64,000 bases of DNA, taken from NCBI GenBank assembly GCA_963930055.1, contig CAWVKS010000007.1, positions 248,001 through 312,000 of the forward strand, written 5' to 3'. The notes under the pieces are model-generated. The model ran no database searches. It was not told the DNA's origin and was given only the letters and a program-made list of their open reading frames with translations. The stretch's first letter is position 1. Every line of letters begins with the position of its first letter. This DNA is from Pullichristensenella sp963930055 (GTDB taxonomy: Bacteria > Bacillota > Clostridia > Christensenellales > Aristaeellaceae). Shown piece after piece: positions 42,098 through 49,443 of this stretch. The translations under genes were made by a program, and so were the position numbers.

Positions 42098-42805
42098 TTA
42101 TTGTTGTCTTGATGGCCTTTTTGTCCTTGGTTTCTGAGGTGTCTCCCTGATATACTGCTTGTTGTCATAGTATTCTTTCATACCATCAAGAATTGCTCCA
42201 ATGAATCTGATAACCTCGTCTTTGATATGCTCAAGCTGACTTAGCGTTATATCACGAGCACAATCGCCAAACGATTCATCTCCATGTGCCAGGTTCTGCC
42301 TTTTATCCTTTACCATCCGTAAGCATCCATCTTTATCTGACGCTACATATCTAATGCGGTGTTTGTCGCACAATTCTTTAATCCGGCGTGCGTCAAGGTT
42401 TCCGCTTATTTCTAAGGCATTGCGCTCTAGAAAGATCGGCTGATCTGTAATGACTTGATTTATTACATCATGTACGCTTTTTTCGTATGCTGTACGAAGT
42501 CCAGAACTTTTATAGACATTGCCAATGCAATTGTTTGACCACAGCCTTTGTATTTCATCTATCAAATCATTATAGCCATGCTTACTTTGCTTGAGCGCTT
42601 CATATATTTCCATCATACCGCTTACGATGCACGCTTCAATCAGATTATATAACATAAGCAGAAAGTTTGACTTCAGTATACGGAGAAATCTCGAATTGTC
42701 TATCGTTGAAATATTTCCTTTTTCATCTTGAATATCAAGCATGATGGAATAGTAGAACTCGATTTCAGCTTTTCTGTCGTCAAACAAACTATATGTATTA
42801 TTCAT
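42098..42805 (-). CDS. MAE_28990/MAE_18760-like HEPN nuclease
   Basis: The start at 42805 (MNNTYSLFDDRKAEIEFYYS) has AAAGGA 11-12 bases upstream and overlaps the end of the DUF262 gene. The 235-residue, largely helical protein has the HEPN motif R-x4-H as KRQNLAHG (Arg about 169, His about 174), the usual active site of HEPN RNases. The opening FDDRKAEIEFYYSIMLDIQ and the LKSNFLLMLYNLIEACI helix match the MAE_28990 group often encoded beside DUF262. It probably cleaves RNA when triggered. It is the last gene of a four-gene operon whose upstream member is a DNA cytosine methyltransferase. The tail is basic (RTKRPSRQQ). Confidence 0.8.
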   Translation of the reverse strand: MNNTYSLFDDRKAEIEFYYSIMLDIQDEKGNISTIDNSRFLRILKSNFLLMLYNLIEACIVSGMMEIYEALKQSKHGYNDLIDEIQRLWSNNCIGNVYKSSGLRTAYEKSVHDVINQVITDQPIFLERNALEISGNLDARRIKELCDKHRIRYVASDKDGCLRMVKDKRQNLAHGDESFGDCARDITLSQLEHIKDEVIRFIGAILDGMKEYYDNKQYIRETPQKPRTKRPSRQQ

Positions 42806-43850
42806 CTGTAATCGCATCCTTTAAAAGCTGGTCGCGTACATACTCCACTCTAGCCTTGAGTTTTCCTTGGTTATTACTAGCGTCCGAAGTTGTAAGCTCT
42901 TTAAATGTATCGGAGTCTAGCCACTGCACATTGTCTACGCGTAGATCGGGATTTTGCCGGAGCGCGAGTATTACCCCAACGGAGATGGCCTCGAATCGAA
43001 CGCGCGGCGTAATGGTAGAGGTTTTCGTTTTTGCAAATCCCGATGGAAAATTTTGTTTTACAAAATGCAGCATAGCATCGAATTCAGCACTATACCGAGC
43101 TTCATCAAATGAATTCTGATTGCTAATTAGATAATTATCCAAAAAGCTTTTTACAGCATGGTCAAATTTCTGATAGAAATTTGCATAAGCAAAAAAGCGC
43201 AAGAGCAATTCAAAACGTTCATGTCGAGTTTGCTGATCTTCCGTAACGGGGCACAACTCGATAAACAGTTCATTCCGTGCGCAGCGATCAATAAAATCAG
43301 TCAATTTTCCAGGATAAGACCCCCTGCGAATTTCTGAGTCTTTTGCTTTTATGCCAGACGTATTGATTCTATTAAAAATATCCTGACGAATGTTTTTAGG
43401 AGTAGATTCTTCTAACACGACTATACGAAGCGGTCGATTCAGAAAGCGGCGCTGTTGGGCATCAGATAAATCCGCGAAAGAAAAACCTTGCAAGGAGGTC
43501 AATTTGGGTAATTGAGTTAAAGTGAGTCCTCCTTTGACAAAAGCGACAAGCGTTTGCACGCGTTGTGCGCCATCAATGATCTCAAGTTTTCCATCTTCAC
43601 AATCAGCAAAGAACATAAAAGGAATAGGTAAGCCCAAAAGAACAGATTCAATAAAGGAGGACTTGTTCTTCTGCCGCCATACATAGCCCCGCTGATAGTC
43701 AGGAATAAAAAATTCGTTCTTGATAAATTTTTGAATTACCAGTTCCACGGTGTAGTCTTTTGTATCATAAGTAATCTGGCGTTGCAGAGATTTAATCTGC
43801 ACATCGGCGACGCTTCTTTGCTCAATCGTTATTTCCTTACGCTTCGCCAT
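42798..43850 (-). CDS. DUF262 (GmrS/ParB-like) protein
   Basis: The start at 43850 (MAKRKEITIEQRSVAD) follows GAGGAGG. The 350-residue protein has the DUF262 marks: FFIPDYQRGYVW (residues 47-58) and LEIIDGAQRVQTL (residues about 89-101; the canonical form is DGQQR, here the first Gln is Ala). FNRINTSGIKAKDSEIRRGSYPGKL follows. DUF262 folds are ParB-like nucleotide-binding or nuclease domains and form the GmrS half of type IV GmrSD enzymes. The DUF1524 HNH partner is absent; a HEPN protein takes its place downstream. The gene overlaps the methyltransferase end by 14 bases, so it is tightly coupled. Confidence 0.85.
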   Translation of the reverse strand: MAKRKEITIEQRSVADVQIKSLQRQITYDTKDYTVELVIQKFIKNEFFIPDYQRGYVWRQKNKSSFIESVLLGLPIPFMFFADCEDGKLEIIDGAQRVQTLVAFVKGGLTLTQLPKLTSLQGFSFADLSDAQQRRFLNRPLRIVVLEESTPKNIRQDIFNRINTSGIKAKDSEIRRGSYPGKLTDFIDRCARNELFIELCPVTEDQQTRHERFELLLRFFAYANFYQKFDHAVKSFLDNYLISNQNSFDEARYSAEFDAMLHFVKQNFPSGFAKTKTSTITPRVRFEAISVGVILALRQNPDLRVDNVQWLDSDTFKELTTSDASNNQGKLKARVEYVRDQLLKDAITDE

Positions 43851-44895
43851 TTTTTTCAACCTCCTCAATGTGGTTTTGTATGCTAATGCCGATTGCCCTA
43901 CCTAGTGCTACAGGAACAGCGTTTCCAATATGGATGCCTAATACTCGTTTGTTCACCTTTTCATTAGGAGGCACAAACGCATACTGAGCAGGAAAAGATT
44001 GAAGCATTGCTCCCTCTCTAATAGAAAGAGCTCTGTCTTGCTCCGGATGCCCAAACCTTCCGTTACCATATCCGTAGAACTGCGTTGTTATAGTAGGCGA
44101 TGGCACATCCCATTCCATGCGCCCATATACGGACGGATATGTAACGCCCGATTTCTTCTTATGACAGCTTAGCTGCAGATCAAGACTCCAATCGCGCCAT
44201 GTGCCGCCAGGAATTGAATTCTGTATACGTTTCAAATTGACGGTAGATAGACGTGAAGCACAATGCAAGGGATCCTTTTTTGCAGTTTCCCCGGCACGAA
44301 TTGGAACTAAGTCGCCTATTGTATCTCGAACGCTCAGATAATGATCGGGGTCAAAAAGCGGGGGAATTAGTTCGATTCTTCCTAACAATGAAGCAAGAAG
44401 TACCAATCGCCTCCTACTCTGCGGAACTCCATAGTCAGGGCAATATACGATTTGCCAACTCACATAATACCCGCTTCGCTTAAGCGTCTCAACGAAGTCG
44501 TGAAATATTGCTTGGGTTGCAAGCTCAGGGACATTTTCCATAGAGATAATTTCTGGTAGAATTTCAGTCGCCAAACGAGAGAAGGAATATAAGAGACGCC
44601 ATTTATCTCCAACTTGCCCTTCTTTCCTATAGCGCTGAGTATATTTTGAAAAAGGTTGGCATGGTGCGCAGCCCGCTAACACCTTTATTGCGTTTTGGGG
44701 GTAATAACGCATAACATTTTCAGATGATAAATTAGTAATGTCCGCTTCAACAAAAGTAGAATTATTATTTGCTTCATACGCATACTGACATGATAAATCA
44801 ATATCAAAGCCTGCGTATACAGGTATACCAGCAGATTGGAGGCCATGCGTTAATCCTCCGATGCCGCAAAACAAGTCAACGGCTGCTAAGGGCAT
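43837..44895 (-). CDS. dcm: DNA (cytosine-5-)-methyltransferase
   Basis: The start at 44895 (MPLAAVDLFCGIGG) is chosen for the family N-terminus; it overlaps the upstream regulator gene by 20 bases. The 352-residue protein has the ordered m5C motifs: motif I DLFCGIGGLTHGL, motif IV GCAPCQPFSKY with catalytic Cys about 79, motif VI MENVPEL, motif VIII near QSRRRLVLLAS, and motif X HIGNAVPVALGRAIG at the end. It methylates cytosine in a short DNA site using AdoMet. It is in an operon with an XRE controller and DUF262 and HEPN genes, the layout of a restriction-modification-like defence unit. The site recognised is unknown. Confidence 0.93.
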   Translation of the reverse strand: MPLAAVDLFCGIGGLTHGLQSAGIPVYAGFDIDLSCQYAYEANNNSTFVEADITNLSSENVMRYYPQNAIKVLAGCAPCQPFSKYTQRYRKEGQVGDKWRLLYSFSRLATEILPEIISMENVPELATQAIFHDFVETLKRSGYYVSWQIVYCPDYGVPQSRRRLVLLASLLGRIELIPPLFDPDHYLSVRDTIGDLVPIRAGETAKKDPLHCASRLSTVNLKRIQNSIPGGTWRDWSLDLQLSCHKKKSGVTYPSVYGRMEWDVPSPTITTQFYGYGNGRFGHPEQDRALSIREGAMLQSFPAQYAFVPPNEKVNKRVLGIHIGNAVPVALGRAIGISIQNHIEEVEKNGEA

Positions 44896-45130
44896 TTCCT
44901 TCACGCCTTTCTGATTGCAACATATCTGTTTCGAACAAATCTCGCGCTTCAATATCCAAAGCTGTTGCAATCTTTTCAATATTATCTAAAGCAATACTAC
45001 GCCTTTCGCGTTCAATCGCACTAATATACGTTCTATGCAATCCTGAACGGTCGGCTAGTTCCTTCTGAGATAATCCCGCCTTGTTTCGATAATATTTAAC
45101 ATTTGTCGAAAACACATGCTGCAGGCTCAT
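44876..45130 (-). CDS. XRE-family controller protein
   Basis: The start at 45130 (MSLQHVFSTNVKYYRNKAGLS) follows GGGGTGAT; the longer reading runs through the operator. The 84-residue protein is a single helix-turn-helix (LSQKELADRSGLHRTYISAIERERRSIALDNIEKIATALDI), the form of C-proteins that time restriction-modification expression. It is the first gene of the operon and overlaps the methyltransferase by 20 bases. The strong dyad over its own promoter implies autorepression or dosage control. Confidence 0.88.
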   Translation of the reverse strand: MSLQHVFSTNVKYYRNKAGLSQKELADRSGLHRTYISAIERERRSIALDNIEKIATALDIEARDLFETDMLQSERREGNALSSR

Positions 45131-45146
45131 TTGATCACCCCATTTT

Positions 45147-45200
45147 ATTATAACAAGCTCAGACAATAAGTCAACCTGTTGATGGCGGCTTATTGTCTGA
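45147..45200 (-). promoter_or_regulatory. Promoter and 12-bp dyad operator of the defence operon
   Basis: Minus strand: TTGACT (45169-45174), 16 bases, TATAAT (45147-45152). The perfect dyad TCAGACAATAAG (45159-45170) and CTTATTGTCTGA (45189-45200) has one arm over the spacer and -35 edge and the other just upstream. Confidence 0.85.
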
Positions 45201-45249
45201 AATTCAAAATATAACCTGAATTTAGAAACCAAAGAGGGACATTTCACAT

Positions 45250-46851
45250 TTATCCCGCATAAGCTAGCAAATACGGAGAAGTTTTATCCATATCAAGAAA
45301 CTGTCTGGCTGTCAATTTCATTTTGATCCGAATCTCATACCCCCGGGCAACGTCCACCCGCTCAATGAGTTCGGCTAAAATCATCTGCTTAGTCTCCCGC
45401 GGCGCGTCATTGAACATCTCGGCCCATTCCAGCGTTTTTCGGATTTGCAGACGCTTCAATGCCAGCGTTTCTTCCTCGGCTTGATTGGCCAGCAGGATGC
45501 GCTGATATTCCTCCTGCGCCTGCTTTAGCGCGGCCTGCTGCTTCGGCATCAGCTGATTGATGATGTCCAAATCCAAGCGGCTTTCGCCGGTCAGCGCCTT
45601 TAACGCCTCGTTCTCCAGTGCCGCCACAGCTTTGGTGGCCTTTTCAACCGCGGCTTCTGCGTCTTTGAGCGCCTTCGCTTGCGTGTTTTCCTCGCGCTTC
45701 ATCGCCGCTTTTAGCTGGGCTTCCTGCGGAATACGGCGAACCCTGCTGAAAAAGTCGCGCACAACGTTCAGAACCGCCTCTTCAACCTTTTCGGCGTTGT
45801 AGGTGGACTGGCCCGTACAGGTACGGCGACTGTTCACTTTTCGATAGCAGCGGTAAACATTCCAGCGATATTCTCGAACGCCGTTGCCGGTATGCTGCTT
45901 CTTCTTGCAATGATTAATGCATAGGCGTTCACCGCACTCGGCGCAATAGATGATGCCGGTCAGCAATCCACCCGCATCCGTGCGTAAAGGCCCGCGTCGA
46001 TTATGCGCGTTTTCAGCGCCGCGGGCCCGTATCAACTCGACGGCCTTATAGAAATAATAGTCGTCGATAATACGCAGCGCCTCAATCGGCTCAGAAAGCG
46101 TATCGCCGAGGTGCATTTGTCCGCGATCGATTGGATTACCGATCATAGCGCGCACAGAGGTGGCGCGCCATAGCGTAGTCCCTCGCTTGGTTTTCACGCC
46201 GCGCTCATTGAGCCAGTTTGCGATGCGGTTGCCACCATAGCCCTCGTCTACGATTTTGTGGTAGACTTCCGCCTTGATTGCAGCTTCTTCCTCGTTGCGA
46301 ACCAAATCCCTTACAGGTCGGTTCTTTTTGTTCACGCGACCAAGATACACAGCGTCAAAACCGAAGGGCACGAGGCCGCCACGATATTCCCCCGCCAACA
46401 CCATTTGCTGCTGCTTGGCGCGAACGCGGATCGCGGTTTTTTCCGATTCCCCGGACGCCTGCCAGAAACGGATGTAATTGAGCAGCTTATCCACATGGCT
46501 GTCAAATCTCTGCTCGCCTTCCTTGACGCTCCAGACGCGGATTCCATGCGACACGAACCATTGCACCACGAACGGTGTTTCATCATCGCGGCGGCCAAGG
46601 CGGTCGAACATGAATACCAGCAGAATATCGAATTTCCCTGCCAGCGCATCCGCCTTGATCTCCATGATGGCGTCTCGGTTTTCGGTTTTGACCTTGTAGC
46701 CGGACACACCCTTCTCATAAAGCTCCTTGACGATCTCCCATCCCGCTTGGGCCTGCACAAATTCCCGACAGGCAATGCGCTGCATGGGGATGTCGTCGTG
46801 ATCTACCTGACCAACCGTTGAAACGCGGTACAGCGTATATACGCGCGCCAT
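45250..46851 (-). CDS. Large serine recombinase
   Basis: The 533-residue protein starts MARVYTLYRVSTVGQVD after AAGGAGAG. Its resolvase domain has the nucleophile Ser 11 in YRVST and the conserved LVFMFDRLGRRDDETPF helix. A recombinase domain follows (YGGNRIANWLNERGVKTKRGTTLWRATSVRAMIGNP). A zinc ribbon (CAECGERLCIN...CYRKVNSRRTC) and a long coiled coil (residues about 385-470) complete the usual phage/ICE integrase layout. It should integrate and excise an element between att sites. It lies next to the lysis genes, as in many clostridial prophages. Large serine integrases seldom use tRNA genes, so its link to the tRNA-Val att is not certain. Confidence 0.93.
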   Translation of the reverse strand: MARVYTLYRVSTVGQVDHDDIPMQRIACREFVQAQAGWEIVKELYEKGVSGYKVKTENRDAIMEIKADALAGKFDILLVFMFDRLGRRDDETPFVVQWFVSHGIRVWSVKEGEQRFDSHVDKLLNYIRFWQASGESEKTAIRVRAKQQQMVLAGEYRGGLVPFGFDAVYLGRVNKKNRPVRDLVRNEEEAAIKAEVYHKIVDEGYGGNRIANWLNERGVKTKRGTTLWRATSVRAMIGNPIDRGQMHLGDTLSEPIEALRIIDDYYFYKAVELIRARGAENAHNRRGPLRTDAGGLLTGIIYCAECGERLCINHCKKKQHTGNGVREYRWNVYRCYRKVNSRRTCTGQSTYNAEKVEEAVLNVVRDFFSRVRRIPQEAQLKAAMKREENTQAKALKDAEAAVEKATKAVAALENEALKALTGESRLDLDIINQLMPKQQAALKQAQEEYQRILLANQAEEETLALKRLQIRKTLEWAEMFNDAPRETKQMILAELIERVDVARGYEIRIKMKLTARQFLDMDKTSPYLLAYAG

Positions 46852-46878
46852 TTTTCGCTCTCCTTCCAGCCGTGGGCG

Positions 46879-47016
46879 CTACTTGGAGAACGATTGAAGC
46901 AGCATACCCAACACAGTGTCGATGAGGGAATTGTCCTCGAATTTCGCAAAGCTCAAGGTAACTTCCGGGCGCTCTACGACCTCCGCTTGGTTCTCATTGA
47001 TCCAGCGCAATTCCAT
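46879..47016 (-). CDS. Small phage-type protein between endolysin and recombinase
   Basis: The start at 47016 (MELRWINENQAEVVERPEV) follows GGAGGCGGA; a longer reading to 47082 has no such site. 45 residues, acidic at first and then with a hydrophobic C-terminal helix (LIDTVLGMLLQSF). Short genes at this position, right before the recombinase gene, are common in clostridial prophages. No function is known. It sits 28 bases before the recombinase start and is likely co-transcribed. Confidence 0.55.
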   Translation of the reverse strand: MELRWINENQAEVVERPEVTLSFAKFEDNSLIDTVLGMLLQSFSK

Positions 47017-47127
47017 GTTCTCCGCCTCCAGCTTCCTCTGAATAGCGCAAAAAGACAAGCCTTTTTGCTCAGAAATACTCAAAGAAAAAGCCCGGCGAAA
47101 GTTGTCTCTCTCGCCGGGCTTTGGTAA

Positions 47128-48213
47128 CTAAATGACCTTGGAATACTTCCCGGACACCCAGCCGACCTGACCGTTGATGGCGATGGCATTCCAGCCATTG
47201 CGGGCAGTGGCGATGTGGTCAAAGGTCATGCCCGCCTTGACCGTGGTGATGACGCGATAGTTCGTGCCGTTGCCCACGCGGACGTAGACGCTGCCGCCGG
47301 TAATGGCCACCGTTACGCCCAGCGGCTTCGGCTCCTCCGGCTCGGCGGGCGTATCGGTTTCGTCGTCACCATCTTCGTTCCCGGCTTCCTCATCGGAAAG
47401 AGCGTCCATGAGGGCGGCGTGGGATTTCTCTCCGTATTCGCCATCTACGTCCAGTCCTTCATCACGCTGGAAGTCCATCAGGGCTTCCTTCGTTTCTTCC
47501 CCGAATTCGCCGTCCGCGCCGTAGTCGGGCAACTCATAGCCCAGTTTCATCAGCGCCTCCTGCAGCGCTTTGACGTCGCTGCCCTCAGAGCCCTTCTTGA
47601 GCAGGCGGGAGCCGAGCGCAATCTCCTTCTCCGGCACGTTGGTCGCGCCATCATTGTAGTCGATGAACGGCAGCTTGTACCAGTGCGTCCAGCCGCGTCC
47701 CTTGATCTTCGTTTTCACGCAGCCATAGTTGAAGCCGCGCCACTCGACAGCGTAGCCGCCGCCGACCGTGTAGCCGACATGCCCGTCAAACCTCACGGCG
47801 AGGCCGACGATGTCCGGCAGCGTGTCGATGGTGCCCCAGTCCATCCCCTTCGACTTCGCCCACGAGAACATGCTGTTCGAGGCTTTGTCCGGGCAGCCGT
47901 TGGAGCCGGACTTTTTCTCGAAGGTCTTGTCCGTGCCAATGGCCTCCAGCACGTCCTGTCCGCCATTTGTCCATGCGTACCCTTTCGCTCCGCCCATGCA
48001 GTCGGCGCAGACCTTTTTATTGGAGATGTCCTGACGGTAACGGGACGTGCGGCTGGAGCCGTAGTGGGACGGGTACTGGCGCGCCTTGCTCGCGCGCAAG
48101 CTCTCAGAACACTTGTGCAGCGCGGTGCCGTACCAGTACGGCTGACCGAGCATGGACAGGCAGAAGGCCGCGAAGTGTTCATTGGTAAGCGGGGTGTCGA
48201 TGCGTTCAGACAT
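47128..48213 (-). CDS. Phage endolysin: NlpC/P60-type peptidase + PG-binding + SH3
   Basis: The 361-residue protein starts MSERIDTPLTNEHF after AAGGAGGAG. Residues 1-190 look like an NlpC/P60-type amidase/peptidase: FAAFCLSMLGQPYWYG, the catalytic Cys likely in KVCADCMGGAKGYAW, and the His in DGHVGYTVGGGYAVEWRG. A peptidoglycan-binding-1 domain (LLKKGSEGSDVKALQEALMKLGYELPDYGADGEFGEETKEALMDFQ) follows, then an acidic linker and a bacterial SH3 domain (GSVYVRVGNGTNYRVITTVKAGM). It would cut the cell wall at the end of a lytic cycle. The holin gene is 21 bases upstream on the same strand, forming a lysis cassette. Confidence 0.88.
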   Translation of the reverse strand: MSERIDTPLTNEHFAAFCLSMLGQPYWYGTALHKCSESLRASKARQYPSHYGSSRTSRYRQDISNKKVCADCMGGAKGYAWTNGGQDVLEAIGTDKTFEKKSGSNGCPDKASNSMFSWAKSKGMDWGTIDTLPDIVGLAVRFDGHVGYTVGGGYAVEWRGFNYGCVKTKIKGRGWTHWYKLPFIDYNDGATNVPEKEIALGSRLLKKGSEGSDVKALQEALMKLGYELPDYGADGEFGEETKEALMDFQRDEGLDVDGEYGEKSHAALMDALSDEEAGNEDGDDETDTPAEPEEPKPLGVTVAITGGSVYVRVGNGTNYRVITTVKAGMTFDHIATARNGWNAIAINGQVGWVSGKYSKVI

Positions 48214-48234
48214 AATGGTCTCCTCCTTTTCGGC

Positions 48235-48696
48235 TCACTGGCCGTCGTTGGTGTCGTCGTCGGTACCATCGGGCGTAGCGGGCGATTCCCGATCATGCAA
48301 TTGTTCAAGGATTGCCTTGAGCTTTTCAGGGATAGGCAGGCCGAGGTGCGCCGCGTTTTCCAACATGGACACGCCTTCGTTGGAAAGGTAGAAGCATACC
48401 ACTGCCCCGCGCAGCGCGCTGCCGGAGCCTACGACGTGCAGGTCTACGATGTGTGCCACGCCGACCAGTAGGAAAATCAACACCTTGCGGCAGATGCCCC
48501 TGAAGCCCACAGCGCTGGACAACTTCCGGTCGTTGATCGCGCACATGATGCCGGTCACGTAGTCGAGGATGACGAAAACGACCAGCGCGATCATCAGGCC
48601 ATCCAACCCGCCGAGAAAATATCCTAGCCAGCCGCCGATGACGGTAATCGCCCCCTGAATCTTTGCCCAGATCAGGTCAATGGAAAAGTCCCTCAT
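48235..48696 (-). CDS. Phage holin (toxin-secretion/phage lysis holin family)
   Basis: The 153-residue protein starts MRDFSIDLIWAKIQGAITVIGGWLG after AAGGAGG. Three to four membrane helices follow (GLDGLMIALVVFVILDYVTGIMCAI; VGFRGICRKVLIFLLVGVAHIVDL; LRGAVVCFYLSNEGVSMLENAA). The 'LDYVTGI...K-x-x-S-x-x-G-F-x-G-I-x-x-K' signature is that of the phage holin 4 / TcdE type. The hydrophilic C-terminus is acidic. It forms membrane lesions that let the endolysin reach the wall. It lies directly before the endolysin gene. Confidence 0.9.
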   Translation of the reverse strand: MRDFSIDLIWAKIQGAITVIGGWLGYFLGGLDGLMIALVVFVILDYVTGIMCAINDRKLSSAVGFRGICRKVLIFLLVGVAHIVDLHVVGSGSALRGAVVCFYLSNEGVSMLENAAHLGLPIPEKLKAILEQLHDRESPATPDGTDDDTNDGQ

Positions 48697-48771
48697 GGAA
48701 AAATCCTCCTTGTGTTGGTATCAAAGAACCACCTCCCGTGTCGGGAAGTGGCAATTTGTCGTTGGTGGCGG

Positions 48772-49431
48772 TCAGACGCGAACCCACGTCCCGCCGTTGC
48801 AATAATACGGAACCACCTGCACCCATGAACCTCCGCTGCGGTACCACACTGTGCATTGTTGCCATGTACTTCCGTTGCGGTACCATACCGTGGCGTGAAT
48901 GTACGTCACCGTGATCGTGCAGCTCGTCACCCTCGCATAGTTGCTTGAATAGCCGCTGGAGGAGGACGTCTCGCCGTTGTAGAGCACCAGCACGGAATTG
49001 CCCTCGGCGAAGTACGTTTTCATAGCCTCAAACAGGGTGGCGTTGCTGGTGGCACTCAAGGTGTGCGTGACTGTATTGTTGTAGAATTTACCGGTGAGCG
49101 TGCCGAGCGCCGCGCCGACCTGCGCGGAGCCGCGAATGCCGGTCTGCAGCGTTTGGTAGTTGGAGCGGCGGAAGGACAGCTTCTTGGAAGAGCTGCCCGA
49201 ACCCGCCGCAGAGCAGGTGATGCGCAGCGTGATCTGGGTAATGATCTTGCCTTTCAGCGCCGCGCCCGCGCCGGAAAATACCATGACGCCCACGCGGGAG
49301 CGGCTGGCGGATGTGCCCTGATACGCGCCCTGACACGCGCCATTTGTCGTACCTCGGTTCCATGTGGTGGAGCCATACTGCGCATAACCGATGGTCGAAT
49401 TGCTGTTGGCCGTAGCAGTAAACGTCGCCAT
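48772..49431 (-). CDS. Phage tail-tip/fibre protein
   Basis: The 219-residue protein starts MATFTATANSNSTIGYAQYGSTTW. It is rich in Ser, Thr, Gly and Tyr. Its first 170 residues repeat the layout of the first domain of the next protein upstream (KIITQITLRITCSAAGSG, NTVTHTLSATSNATLFEAMKTYFAEGNSVLVLYN), so the two share a beta domain. The end has three short 'WYRNGSTWQQCTVWYRSGGSWVQVVPYYCNGGTWV' units, typical of phage tail and fibre tips. It probably binds the host surface. It is encoded just after the long fibre gene. Confidence 0.7.
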   Translation of the reverse strand: MATFTATANSNSTIGYAQYGSTTWNRGTTNGACQGAYQGTSASRSRVGVMVFSGAGAALKGKIITQITLRITCSAAGSGSSSKKLSFRRSNYQTLQTGIRGSAQVGAALGTLTGKFYNNTVTHTLSATSNATLFEAMKTYFAEGNSVLVLYNGETSSSSGYSSNYARVTSCTITVTYIHATVWYRNGSTWQQCTVWYRSGGSWVQVVPYYCNGGTWVRV

Positions 49432-49443
49432 GCGCGCGCCTCC

